NCBI GenBank assembly: GCA_045655005.1 | Contig: JAZOOJ010000012.1 | Coordinates: 1-40,003 of the forward strand | Reading direction: 5' to 3' | DNA length: 40,003 nt | Origin: UMGS1908 sp045655005 | GTDB taxonomy: Bacteria; Bacillota; Clostridia; Christensenellales; UBA1242 | In this document: positions 1-6,639 of the stretch, piece after piece | How positions within the stretch are numbered: the first letter of the stretch is position 1 | Layout: each line of letters opens with the position of its first letter | Program-made: the position numbers and the translations under genes | The notes under the pieces: model-generated | Database searches by the model: none | What the model was told of the DNA's origin: nothing | What the model saw: the letters and a program-made list of their open reading frames with translations, nothing else

Positions 1-162
1 TTGTACGTTCTCTTTTTGAAAAAGTACCCAATGGGGGTGTGGGGGTATATCTTATTGTTTTTCTTTGTTTTTCGTTTGTTTCAGCGTTGTTTATATCAAA
101 CATAAATTAATTATCACGTTTATTTATTTGTTTCTTATACGTTAAATATAAACGTTATATTA
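1..162. other. Non-coding stretch with cos-site candidate
   Basis: No gene is seen here. In a very AT-rich genome the run GGGGGTGTGGGGG at 33-45 stands out. It lies between the HNH nuclease gene and, if the window closes into a circle, the small terminase gene, which is where cohesive-end phages of the HK97 type carry cos. ACGTT recurs at 5-9, 116-120, 139-143, 152-156 and 169-173 and could be terminase-binding repeats. A small hairpin with CTTTTTGAAAAAG lies at 12-24. The cos role is inferred from composition and position only; no cleavage site can be read. Confidence 0.45.
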
Positions 163-546
163 TTACCAACGTTCTTCTGTTAATACTTCCTTCTCTCTTT
201 TGGCACATCTTTCATGTATTATTTCATGACAACTATCACATAATACGATAAGGTTTCTTTGTTTGTTTCCTCTATCATCAAAATAATATTTGCTTAAAGA
301 TAAATGAGGATGTGTTCTTACTTCATTCACATGATGAACAACACCGCTTCTTCTTTTATCTTTAGATAGTTCAATTGGTTTAACTATAGTTAGCTTCCCG
401 TGTTCTTTACATCTTTGGCATTCATAATGCTGTTCTTTCATTACTTCTTTTCTAAGATGTTTAAATGTCTTGTGCTTATAAAATTTATCTATTCTGTTAA
501 TAGAATATAAATATCTTATCCATTGCACTAACTCATTTGTATTCAT
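163..546 (-). CDS. HNH endonuclease (terminase-associated)
   Basis: A 127-residue HNH nuclease. The zinc pair CQRC is near residue 43, the HH of VVHHVNEV near residue 71, and CDSCHEIIH near residue 104, so both zinc knuckles and the HNH core are complete. Size and layout match HNH proteins encoded just before the small terminase in cos-packaging phages, where they are needed for cutting cos together with the large terminase. It is the first gene after the late promoter and faces the G-rich cos candidate at 33-45. The ribosome site is AAAGAGGCG. A free-standing homing nuclease is the alternative, but position favours packaging. Confidence 0.85.
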   Translation of the reverse strand: MNTNELVQWIRYLYSINRIDKFYKHKTFKHLRKEVMKEQHYECQRCKEHGKLTIVKPIELSKDKRRSGVVHHVNEVRTHPHLSLSKYYFDDRGNKQRNLIVLCDSCHEIIHERCAKREKEVLTEERW

Positions 547-558
547 AGCTTATCGCCT

Positions 559-696
559 CTTTCAAATGGACACATGATCATTATGTTAAATATTGATTAA
601 AGGTGGATATTCAAATGAATTCTATACGGGATTGGAACGCTCATAACTAAGCATGGTAAAAACATTTCTTTTAATAATCATGTGCCTATTTCAAAG
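559..696. repeat. Long imperfect inverted repeat before HNH gene
   Basis: The arm 559-584 reads CTTTCAAATGGACACATGAT and onward. Its counterpart at 671-696, read on the other strand, is CTTTGAAATAGGCACATGAT and onward. About 21 of 25 positions match across a loop of roughly 86 bases. In minus-strand RNA this would make a long stem just upstream of the HNH ribosome site. It could control HNH expression, be a packaging structure, or mark the edges of an inserted segment. Function is unknown. Confidence 0.6.
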
Positions 697-723
697 AAAA
701 AAAGCTACCTTATTCGATAGCTC
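694..723 (-). terminator. Rho-independent terminator in late leader
   Basis: On the minus strand AGCTATC and GGTAGCT pair around GAATAA, followed by seven T. It sits about 110 bases downstream of the late promoter -10 box and before the HNH gene. It may stop early-operon read-through or act as a regulated attenuator. Confidence 0.65.
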
Positions 724-826
724 TTTTTAAATCAAATCTTATGTATTCATAAGGACTCACCTCATTCAATTTTTGTTTGGGATGTCTAAATGAATGAGTA
801 TGTAAATTTGATTTATCCACACTCTA

Positions 827-890
827 ATTATACAACTTCTATATATAATTATTGAGTGTTAGAAAGTGTTATTTAGTGTTACTTAGTGTT
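827..890 (-). promoter_or_regulatory. Late promoter with four 10-bp-phased repeats
   Basis: AGTGTT occurs at 855-860, 865-870, 875-880 and 885-890, exactly 10 bp apart, so on one face of the helix. On the minus strand these lie directly upstream of a perfect -10 box TATAAT (827-832). The -35 position reads TCAATA, far from consensus, as expected for an activator-dependent promoter. The repeats begin just after the stop codon of the ArpU/DUF1492-type gene, so that protein is the likely activator. Inferred from layout; no transcript start is known. Confidence 0.6.
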
Positions 891-893
891 TAG

Positions 894-1301
894 TTATTTA
901 GCGTTTAATTCTAAGAATCTTTTAACACCATTTCTTTTAAGTGTTTTTACATGGTCTTCTGATAATCGCATATTATATGCAATTTGTTTGATAGGTCTTT
1001 TGTATAAATAGAATAGCTTCAAGATTGTTCTTTGTTTTAAGTTTTCTACTTTATCAAACTCTAATTCATGAACCTTTTTCAATTCTTCTTTATAATCTTC
1101 AAGTGCTTTTAATTGTTCTTCTTTCTCCATAATTCTTGCTAACTTATCGCCAATATCATATTGCTTTCCACCTTGCACTTGAACCCTATCATATCGAATA
1201 CCACTGATATTCTCAAAATCTTCTTTCAATTGCGCTAATTCCATGCCTCTTTCATTAATCTTATGAAGTAATTGATTATAAGCACGCATATGTTGTTCCA
1301 T
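894..1301 (-). CDS. ArpU/DUF1492-family sigma-like late regulator
   Basis: A 135-residue protein with the architecture of the DUF1492/ArpU family. The N-terminal half (about 1-85) is a helical, coiled-coil-rich arm. The C-terminal part resembles a sigma region-4 helix-turn-helix: FKVENLKQRTILKLFYL-like helix followed by IAYNMRLSEDHVKTLKRNGVKRF near residues 105-130. Family members (ArpU, RinA, ORF-C relatives) sit at the end of early operons and activate late transcription. Here it is the last early gene, and four phased AGTGTT repeats plus a TATAAT box lie directly beyond its stop. Family assignment is by sequence character; the target is inferred. Confidence 0.75.
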   Translation of the reverse strand: MEQHMRAYNQLLHKINERGMELAQLKEDFENISGIRYDRVQVQGGKQYDIGDKLARIMEKEEQLKALEDYKEELKKVHELEFDKVENLKQRTILKLFYLYKRPIKQIAYNMRLSEDHVKTLKRNGVKRFLELNAK

Positions 1302-1305
1302 TTTA

Positions 1306-1500
1306 TCAACACTCCTTTAATTCATTTTTCAAACAGCTTTTTCCGTGAAAGTCCTCACATAATCCTAAACATGAATGAAGTTCTTCATTAGGTTGATCAA
1401 ATCTAACCCAATAAATCGTTCTGAATGTATCTTCAAAAGAAATATGTATAATAACGCCTTCTCCAAATTCATCATGAATCACACGTTGCCCTATTTTCAT
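1306..1500 (-). CDS. Small Tudor/SH3-like protein
   Basis: A 64-residue protein. The N-terminus, with GQRVIHDEFGEGVII followed by WVRFD, resembles the small beta-barrel (Tudor/CarD/UvrD-C type) seen in nucleic-acid or polymerase-binding proteins. The C-terminus is cysteine-rich (three Cys between CLGLC and SCLKNELKEC, plus the final Cys). It lies 4 bases upstream of the ArpU-like gene and is presumably cotranscribed. A role beside that regulator is possible but not shown by sequence. Confidence 0.55.
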   Translation of the reverse strand: MKIGQRVIHDEFGEGVIIHISFEDTFRTIYWVRFDQPNEELHSCLGLCEDFHGKSCLKNELKEC

Positions 1501-1515
1501 TCTTTCACCTTCCTT

Positions 1516-1704
1516 TTAAATATAACCATTTGTTATTGCCCAACTGCTTATATACGAGTCCCAACTTTTAGCCTTGTATTCATCCATATTTCGTGAAATG
1601 TATTCCCAAGCTTCTTTTTTTGTTCTTGGATATGATAAATCAAATTTTTCTTTGCATTTCTTATTCATTTTTCGAATAAATGCCACTTGCTTTTCCGTTA
1701 TCAT
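1516..1704 (-). CDS. Hypothetical early protein
   Basis: A 62-residue basic protein starting MITEKQVAFIRKMNKK. The opening (EKQ..FI..L/M) recalls short phage proteins that open with a helix used in DNA or protein contacts. No catalytic motif is seen. It overlaps the preceding gene by 4 bases (ATGA), so translation is probably coupled. Function unknown. Confidence 0.55.
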   Translation of the reverse strand: MITEKQVAFIRKMNKKCKEKFDLSYPRTKKEAWEYISRNMDEYKAKSWDSYISSWAITNGYI

Positions 1705-2060
1705 TCTTTATTCTCCTTTACTTCATGACGATAGAAACGATTTTCTTCAAAAAGAAGTGTGTACATTACAGTCACACCAAATAGATAATAAATCCATCGT
1801 TCATTAAAAGATTTTTTTAATTGAATATACTCTTTCCAAAGATTATCCCACACAACCATTCCGTCCTGTAGTTCCTCAAATTTGAGTGGTGGATTGTCAA
1901 AGTGTTCGTTGATTAATTCTTCTAATTTCCATACAGCTTTCATGTCTACGCAATCTTCACAATCGCCACCACAACCACCGCATGTACTTTCAAATGGTGG
2001 ATTGCTTAATCTTTCTAAGGCTTCTAAACATTCTTCTTTAGTTAATTCTTTATTCATCAT
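1701..2060 (-). CDS. Hypothetical Cys-rich protein
   Basis: A protein of about 119 residues. Near the N-terminus the sequence TCGGCGGDCEDC carries four Cys in CxxCxxxCxxC spacing, a likely metal knuckle. A hydrophobic stretch WIYYLFGVTVMYTLLF near residues 90-106 could be a membrane helix or a buried core. The ATGATG start follows GAAGGTGAAG. The stop overlaps the next gene by 4 bases. Function is not recognised. Confidence 0.55.
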   Translation of the reverse strand: MMNKELTKEECLEALERLSNPPFESTCGGCGGDCEDCVDMKAVWKLEELINEHFDNPPLKFEELQDGMVVWDNLWKEYIQLKKSFNERWIYYLFGVTVMYTLLFEENRFYRHEVKENKE

Positions 2061-2069
2061 CTTCACCTT

Positions 2070-2222
2070 CTATTTTTCGATCATAATAATTTTTCCGTTT
2101 TTCACATTCACAAATTCCACTGTGTTTGTTGTGTTTTTTATGTATAGATATTCCTTATGGTCATATCCATTGCTTGATAGCATTTTCTTCATTTCAACCG
2201 TCAATCTTTTTCCATGCTTCAT
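2070..2222 (-). CDS. DUF6906-type small phage protein
   Basis: A 50-residue protein, MKHGKRLTVEMKKMLSSNGY onward, ending KIIMIEK. The pattern (MKxGKRLT, LSSNG, a KEYLYIKN strand, a V-rich strand with final I-E-K) matches the short DUF6906 proteins common in Bacillota phages, which look like a helix-hairpin followed by a beta hairpin. It begins by an ATGA overlap with the upstream gene and ends 9 bases before the next start. Function of the family is unknown. Confidence 0.7.
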   Translation of the reverse strand: MKHGKRLTVEMKKMLSSNGYDHKEYLYIKNTTNTVEFVNVKNGKIIMIEK

Positions 2223-2893
2223 TCTTTCACCCCCGTAATTAATTCGCTATAAGGTAAAGTTTCAATCCATTTGCAAAATTCAACCCATTCATCTAATTTG
2301 TGATTTTTTCTTGAATGATACATATTTTTCAATACTGCATAGTTTAATTGAATAGTTCTTTTTTGGTTATAAGAGCTAGGTAATAATTGAATCATTTGCC
2401 ACCATAAATCTTTGCAAGTTTTTTCAGCTAAATATTGTTCACGATAGAAATTTAATTCATCAATAACAACATCTAATACTTTTCTACTGCTAGTCATTAA
2501 ATGTTCATAACTAAAATCATCTAAAGTAAATTCTTTAGCATGAATCTTATGCATTGTTGAACAGCTATTCGCAACAGTACCCACTTTGTATGTGTCAAAT
2601 TCTTTCCACCAATAAAGTGGAGCAGTAATATCAACAGTAACATTAATCATTCTCATGAATTTTGAGTGGTCATTGCCTGCTTTAACAAGGTTTTTCATAA
2701 GTTTTAAATCATTTTCGCCAACAATCAATTCGTTTGCAAAAATATTACAAGTATAAGATTTAGGACAACCTATACAACTTGAATACTCACAACCATAATA
2801 ACTATCAATTTTATCCCATGAGTTCATAGGATTTCTCATGCCACGAATAGCACTTTCCCAACCAAATACTTCTGTTTTTTCTAATTTAATCAT
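2219..2893 (-). CDS. ThyX-like phage protein, degenerate motif
   Basis: A protein of 224 residues beginning MIKLEKTEVFGWES after AAAGGAAGTG. Near residues 32-47 there is a cysteine cluster (C, C, C, C in GCEYSSCIGCPKSYTC). The core contains FMRMINVTVDITAPLYWWKE, CSTMHKI and, at the end, LPSSYNQKRT, a Y-H-S-RKNHKLDEW stretch and ETLPYSELI. The layout recalls flavin-dependent thymidylate synthase ThyX (substrate motif, then R-rich and AQ-E-R helices), but the RHRxxS signature is replaced. It belongs to a family frequent in gut-phage early operons. Enzyme activity is doubtful; the fold link is my inference. Confidence 0.5.
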   Translation of the reverse strand: MIKLEKTEVFGWESAIRGMRNPMNSWDKIDSYYGCEYSSCIGCPKSYTCNIFANELIVGENDLKLMKNLVKAGNDHSKFMRMINVTVDITAPLYWWKEFDTYKVGTVANSCSTMHKIHAKEFTLDDFSYEHLMTSSRKVLDVVIDELNFYREQYLAEKTCKDLWWQMIQLLPSSYNQKRTIQLNYAVLKNMYHSRKNHKLDEWVEFCKWIETLPYSELITGVKE

Positions 2894-2906
2894 TTTTACA
2901 CTTCCT

Positions 2907-3173
2907 TTAATCTTCATATTCTTTTAATGATTCTTCTAAATCTTGAATATATCGTTTTTGAGAATCAACAAGGTTTTGTTTTCGAGTCAACTTCGAGTTT
3001 AACTCGGCAACCACTCGTTGCAATTCCTCAACTTGCTCTTTTCTTTCAACTAATTTGTTATACATAGCAGTTGCTCTTTCTTCTATGTAATCAATAGTTT
3101 TAAGTAACTCTTTATCATCAATCATAGTTGCTAAGTATTCGCAACATTGACAAATAGTTAAGTCTTTATTCAT
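2907..3173 (-). CDS. Coiled-coil protein with Cys-rich N-terminus
   Basis: An 88-residue protein. The first 12 residues hold C-Q-C-C, and residues 25-85 form a continuous charged coiled coil (ERATAMYNKLVERKEQVEEL and on). It starts by an ATGA overlap with the 55-residue gene upstream. Oligomeric scaffold or regulator is possible; function unknown. Confidence 0.5.
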   Translation of the reverse strand: MNKDLTICQCCEYLATMIDDKELLKTIDYIEERATAMYNKLVERKEQVEELQRVVAELNSKLTRKQNLVDSQKRYIQDLEESLKEYED

Positions 3174-3337
3174 CTTTTATTCTCCAATTCCATCAATCTA
3201 CTTTCAAACCAATTAAATCTGTTTAATAATTCTTCAAATCGATCAATTATCATTCGATTAAATGAAGCTTCTTTAACTAATTCTTCATAACGTTCTAATG
3301 AAATTGTTACAACATTAATTTCTTCTTTATTCATCAT
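3170..3337 (-). CDS. Hypothetical 55-residue protein
   Basis: A short frame starting ATGATGAATAAAGAAGAA after AATAGGAGTGAAG, giving MMNKEEINVVTISLERYEEL and ending MELENKR. It fills the gap between its neighbours exactly: its TGA overlaps the next ATG (ATGA). The VVTISLERYEEL opening resembles short phage proteins that begin with a strand and continue as a helix, sometimes paired with coiled-coil partners. Evidence for coding is the ribosome site, the coupled stop and start, and codon choice like its neighbours. Confidence 0.6.
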   Translation of the reverse strand: MMNKEEINVVTISLERYEELVKEASFNRMIIDRFEELLNRFNWFESRLMELENKR

Positions 3338-3345
3338 CTTCACTC

Positions 3346-3945
3346 CTATTCCATTGAAAAATCTTCTTTAGGACTTTCTGTTACTTGCTTATAGTAATCG
3401 TATAGAAATTTAAAATCATTAAATACAGAAGCAGGCAAATGTGTAGCTAAATAATCTAAATCTATTTTGAGGATTGCTTCACGAATTTTAGTAGCTGATA
3501 ATCCGTTAAACATTTCAGATCGTTCTAAGTGTCTGATTGTGATATAATCTTTAACTTCACTATCAAACCACCCTTGAATAATTGATAAATCATCATTGTA
3601 GTAAATTGCAAACTTTTTACTTTCAATTCTTGATACAACGTTATAATAGAAGTATCTTCCCCATGTAATTACATCATTCGTATCATTTTCAAATGACCAA
3701 TCAGGAATTTCATAAATAGATATTCTGTTGTAATCTTTGCTATCTATCAACGCTCTTTCAACCCATGACTTTCTTCTTTCTAAGTCAAATGGATTTCTTA
3801 ACATATCTTTTTTATTTGAACTTCCTAAAATAATCGTAACGTGTTCACACTCTTTCAATGCTGTTTCTATAATGTGCATATGTGCTTTGTGTAAAGGTTG
3901 CATTCTTGCAAGGAATACACCATTTTTAAATTTAAATTTCATCAT
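3346..3945 (-). CDS. Nicotinamide-nucleotide adenylyltransferase-like
   Basis: A 200-residue nucleotidyltransferase of the NadM/NadR-like HIGH superfamily, which joins NMN and ATP to make NAD+. The ATP-binding motif is at residues 12-22 (LARMQPLHKAH; His19 and His22, with Ala where Gly is usual before the second His). NPFDLERRKSW (51-61) matches the NPF-E-R segment. GLSATKIR (148-155) matches the ISxTxIR phosphate-binding motif. It has no Nudix or kinase domain. Neighbours are early genes of unknown role. Phage NAD-making enzymes can replace NAD+ drained by host defences such as Thoeris; here that is inference, as no partner NAMPT is encoded in the window. Other cytidylyltransferase-like activities remain possible. 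Confidence 0.78.
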   Translation of the reverse strand: MMKFKFKNGVFLARMQPLHKAHMHIIETALKECEHVTIILGSSNKKDMLRNPFDLERRKSWVERALIDSKDYNRISIYEIPDWSFENDTNDVITWGRYFYYNVVSRIESKKFAIYYNDDLSIIQGWFDSEVKDYITIRHLERSEMFNGLSATKIREAILKIDLDYLATHLPASVFNDFKFLYDYYKQVTESPKEDFSME

Positions 3946-4345
3946 CTTTCACTTCCTTTCTTGGAATAGTCCATGCAATAGGTTTATATGTAATAAAATT
4001 TCCCGTATCTGCATTTATCCATTCTTGTTGATCGTTAAGATATACTGCGTTGTGGTAATATATCTTGTATCCTTTTGAATTCGTGCAAAGTAAAATAACC
4101 GATTCACTTTCATTTGGGTTTTCTTCGCTATCAAAAGGCATATCATCTTCAATCGGAACCCAATCATATTTAAATTCAAACAAAGTTGATTTATAATACC
4201 TTGCGTAAATTGTTCTACATTCTCGGCAATAAGAATCATAATATCCTTTTTTCTTATTGAACCAAAATTGTGATACGTCTTTATACTTTCTACATCTTGC
4301 GCATTTGTTGGTTTTGGTATCAGTCTTTGTTTTTTTATTCATCAT
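3932..4345 (-). CDS. Zinc-ribbon plus DUF551-like protein
   Basis: About 137 residues. The N-terminal 45 residues hold two Cys pairs (CARC and CREC) around a basic, aromatic segment, a zinc ribbon of the kind found beside HNH and recombination proteins. From about residue 60, DWVPIEDDMPFDSE and the closing YKPIAWTIPRKE match DUF551, a small beta domain frequent in phages. The start is the ATGATG at 4345 after GAGGAAATCA, inside the end of the upstream gene. The fusion of a zinc ribbon to DUF551 is the main point; function unknown. Confidence 0.6.
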   Translation of the reverse strand: MMNKKTKTDTKTNKCARCRKYKDVSQFWFNKKKGYYDSYCRECRTIYARYYKSTLFEFKYDWVPIEDDMPFDSEENPNESESVILLCTNSKGYKIYYHNAVYLNDQQEWINADTGNFITYKPIAWTIPRKEVKDDEI

Positions 4346-4628
4346 TGATTTCCTCTTTTTCTCGCACACCTTCTAAAACGCATAAAATTTCGTTTCTAAG
4401 CGTTTTAAATTTTTCTAATGTTTCTGTTAAGGTCATATCATTTTCATTTACTAGCGCACGTTGTTGACGGTTTAAAATACTTTCTAGCGCTTCATGTAAG
4501 CGTGAATGATATGTTAAGGTATCATATTTAGGTTCATTGTTTTTGTCATAACCAAGAAACTTCTTGACCATGTAACAATAACTATCTGAATCAATGAATA
4601 AATTATTTGTAATTTTAATCATGTTCAT
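4335..4628 (-). CDS. Hypothetical early protein
   Basis: A 97-residue protein with a good AAGGAG start site. It has a mixed strand region first (MNMIKITNNLFIDSDSYCYM) and a helical C-terminal half with ALESILNRQQRALVN. It overlaps both neighbours by about 11-14 bases, as is typical of compact early operons. No motif assigns a function. Confidence 0.5.
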   Translation of the reverse strand: MNMIKITNNLFIDSDSYCYMVKKFLGYDKNNEPKYDTLTYHSRLHEALESILNRQQRALVNENDMTLTETLEKFKTLRNEILCVLEGVREKEEINDE

Positions 4629-4860
4629 TTTCTCCTTCCAATTCTTTCAATTGTTGATCAATAGCTTTATGTAATACATAAGGAATTTCAAAACTGTTTA
4701 ATCTAACGCCCATCCACGCATTGTAAGATTTATCACGTTTATAAAATTCAATTTTATGAATACCATGAACATATAAAATTAATTCTTTGTTGTATTCTTC
4801 ATCACTTGTTCTTGATTGCTTGAATCCTAATTCTTCAAACATTTCTTTGGCTGTTTTCAT
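4615..4860 (-). CDS. Hypothetical early protein
   Basis: An 81-residue protein, MKTAKEMFEELGFKQ onward. The opening helix MF-E-LGF-K followed by a predicted beta sheet (ILYVHGIHKIEFYKR) is a pattern shared by many short Bacillota phage early proteins. No catalytic residues are evident. It overlaps the downstream gene by 14 bases. Function unknown. Confidence 0.5.
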   Translation of the reverse strand: MKTAKEMFEELGFKQSRTSDEEYNKELILYVHGIHKIEFYKRDKSYNAWMGVRLNSFEIPYVLHKAIDQQLKELEGENEHD

Positions 4861-4876
4861 TTTGATTCACTCCTTT

Positions 4877-5128
4877 TTAATATATATGAACTATTAATGG
4901 CGCTTTATCTCCCGTATAAGGCAATGCTCTTATTGTGTTGCATTCAATCCATTCAATTGCTTCAATTTCAGTCATTTCACCATCAATCATTAATTCTTCA
5001 ACCATCATTTCAAAGCAATAAATAACCCTTCCATCTAAAGTTGTTCCGATTATTGAATTGTCATATGATTCGCTATCAAAAACGATTGATTCTTTTGGAA
5101 GTTGTTCTCTTATTTCTTGATTTCGCAT
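4877..5128 (-). CDS. Hypothetical conserved phage protein
   Basis: An 83-residue acidic protein. The central block, with FDSESYDNSIIGTTLDGRVIY then FEMMVEEL and EAIEWIECNTIRALPY, resembles a short conserved protein seen repeatedly in gut-phage early regions. It starts inside the end of the Dam-type methylase gene (19-base overlap), so the two are probably coupled. Function unknown. Confidence 0.55.
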   Translation of the reverse strand: MRNQEIREQLPKESIVFDSESYDNSIIGTTLDGRVIYCFEMMVEELMIDGEMTEIEAIEWIECNTIRALPYTGDKAPLIVHIY

Positions 5129-5888
5129 TTTCTTTCCCTCTCATTCGCTTCATAAAGAATATCACTCACAATTTCATCAAAAGTTGCGTTTTCAATTTCA
5201 TTAATAAATTCTTCCAATGAATTTCTTTCATGCACATACACCAATTCATCTCCAATAAATTCTTCCCATTGAAGTTTCTTTAAATTGAAGTTTACTTGAA
5301 CTTCCAAAGTTTCATTTTCTGTTGTTGTATATGCAATTGGAATAATTGATAAAAACTCATCTAGTGATTGTATTTCTTGGTCATATTCTCTTTCAAAGAA
5401 GTTTTGCAAAGCATAAAGCAATCTTTGTTTTGTTTCATTCTCATTTCTGAAAACAACAATCATGCTAGGAAAAGGAGCGGATTGGCTTTCTTGCTTGTTG
5501 ATCGTGAACTTTATTCTTCCTTTTAAAAATCTAACTTCCGCTTTTTTGTATATGTATTCATGGAACCATTTTGTATCTGTTCTTGAAGGTAGAAGCATTA
5601 CAACTAAAGTTCCTTCTTTTTTTACTTCGTTATATGCTTTTTCAACCCATTTTCCCGTTTCGTTTCTTCCATAAGGTGGATTGCAATAAACTCTTTGTCC
5701 GCTCCAATCTTGTAATAATCCATTTTCTTCAATCGTGAAATGATATTCACATTTTGCGTTTTCGTGTGTAGAACATGGGTCAAGCGTGAATTCAAATTCT
5801 TCATTCAATTCATCAAATAACGCTTGTGGCGTTTCCCAATAGTTCTTATCACTTGTAAGGCACGCTTTTAAATTTTCTTTAACAGCCA
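5110..5888 (-). CDS. Phage Dam-type N6-adenine methyltransferase
   Basis: About 259 residues when begun at MAVKENLK, the start preceded by GGAGAATTACCGA. YWETP (17-21), LDPCS (36-40) and the catalytic NPPYG (70-74) are the signature of the phage DNA N-6-adenine-methyltransferase family (PF05869), and VVMLLPSRTDTKWFHEY (97-111) completes its core. It transfers methyl from S-adenosylmethionine to adenine in DNA, probably shielding phage DNA from host restriction. The C-terminal 90 residues are acidic and outside the known core. No cognate nuclease is adjacent, so it looks like an orphan enzyme. The recognition site cannot be read. Confidence 0.88.
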
Positions 5889-6145
5889 TTCGGTAATTCT
5901 CCTTTCCCGTGAATTGCGTATTCCCTTGCGTTTTCTTCATCAATTTTAACGCTGTTCCAAAATGAATATAAACCGCTGTCCACTAACACATTTAAATCTT
6001 TATCATTCTTCAAGGTTTCATAAAGTTCTTTATTTTTCATCAAATAGAAGTAACTTACTAAGCATTGTTTAACATTAGCTTCTTTAATTTGCCTATACTT
6101 AATCATGTCGCTTATAACATGGTGGAATCTATATTCTGTGTTCAT
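5879..6145 (-). CDS. Hypothetical early protein
   Basis: An 88-residue helical protein (MNTEYRFHHVISDMIKYRQI onward) placed between the QueT-like transporter and the methylase, overlapping both (17 and 10 bases). No domain is recognised. The tight overlaps argue for coupled translation and for it being real. Confidence 0.5.
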   Translation of the reverse strand: MNTEYRFHHVISDMIKYRQIKEANVKQCLVSYFYLMKNKELYETLKNDKDLNVLVDSGLYSFWNSVKIDEENAREYAIHGKGELPNGC

Positions 6146-6608
6146 GATTCTTTAATACTCCATAAACAACAATTCCAATAACTAAGTTGTTAAGTAAGCA
6201 TGAAGCAAGCAATTGAAAAACCATTACTATATAAGGCAAATCATAAAGCATAGTTAAATAGCTTGAAACTCCTAAAGGTGTGAATATAAGATGTGGAAGA
6301 ATTAATGCAATTGGTTTTTTCCATACCTTATATAATTGTTCAGCAACGCAACATGAAATTAATGTGATCAACGAACCAAGAACCATGTCAAAAGGATTCC
6401 CCGTTACTAATAAATTAGCTAAAAATACACCTACTGTTAATCCATATTTGAAATGTGTTCCAAATGCAACTAATACAATAAAAGCTTCTGCCGGTCTAAA
6501 TTGAATTGGACCATATGAAACAGGTTGGAATACAAGTGTGAATACAACGTATAAAGCACCCACTATTCCCATTTGTGTTATCATTTTAATCTTTGTATTT
6601 TTCTTCAT
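6129..6608 (-). CDS. queT: QueT-family queuosine-precursor transporter
   Basis: A 159-residue membrane protein with five to six hydrophobic helices. The family signature, SYGPIQFRPAEAF at 31-43, is the QueT hallmark (PF06177), and NLLVTGNPFDMVLGS follows at 65-79. QueT is the substrate-binding S component of an ECF transporter that brings in queuosine precursors (preQ0, preQ1 or queuine) and needs host EcfA/EcfA'/EcfT. It is an unusual cargo in an early phage operon. No dpdA, queCDE or tgt gene is seen, so DNA 7-deazaguanine insertion cannot be completed from this window; support of host tRNA Q34 is the simpler reading. The ribosome site AAAGGAGAAATGAA is good. Copy 1 of the 15-bp repeat lies directly upstream. 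Confidence 0.85.
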   Translation of the reverse strand: MKKNTKIKMITQMGIVGALYVVFTLVFQPVSYGPIQFRPAEAFIVLVAFGTHFKYGLTVGVFLANLLVTGNPFDMVLGSLITLISCCVAEQLYKVWKKPIALILPHLIFTPLGVSSYLTMLYDLPYIVMVFQLLASCLLNNLVIGIVVYGVLKNHEHRI

Positions 6609-6624
6609 TTCATTTCTCCTTTTT

Positions 6625-6639
6625 TACTATTTGAAGCAT
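6625..6639 (-). repeat. 15-bp repeat, copy 1
   Basis: Minus-strand ATGCTTCAAATAGTA, one of five copies in intergenic leaders (others at 9366, 12054, 13025, 18367). Here it fills the 30-base gap between the replisome organizer stop and the queT ribosome site. It shows no dyad symmetry. Confidence 0.85.

Larger units (their letters stand above)
547..826. other. Late-operon leader, no full gene
   Basis: About 280 bases separate the late promoter from the HNH gene. On the minus strand the leader holds, in order: a perfect ribosome site GAGGTGAG (756-763) six bases before a three-codon frame ATG AAT ACA TAA (739-750); a rho-independent terminator (694-723); and a long imperfect inverted repeat (559-584 with 671-696). 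The late transcript would therefore meet a tiny frame and a terminator before reaching its first gene, which suggests attenuation or antitermination. No tRNA or known RNA family was recognised. Confidence 0.5.

Noticed and set aside
625..660. T-loop-like GTTCCAATCCC in the late leader as part of a tRNA
   Set aside because: No matching stems or anticodon arm.
5900..6608. Complete 7-deazaguanine DNA modification system
   Set aside because: Only the transporter is seen; no dpdA-like transglycosylase or synthesis genes are in the window.
6625..6639. Mini-genes starting at the ATG of each 15-bp repeat (MLQIV...)
   Set aside because: No copy has a ribosome site before it and the frames end at once. 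A DNA or RNA signal is more likely, though the shared MLQIV reading is noted.
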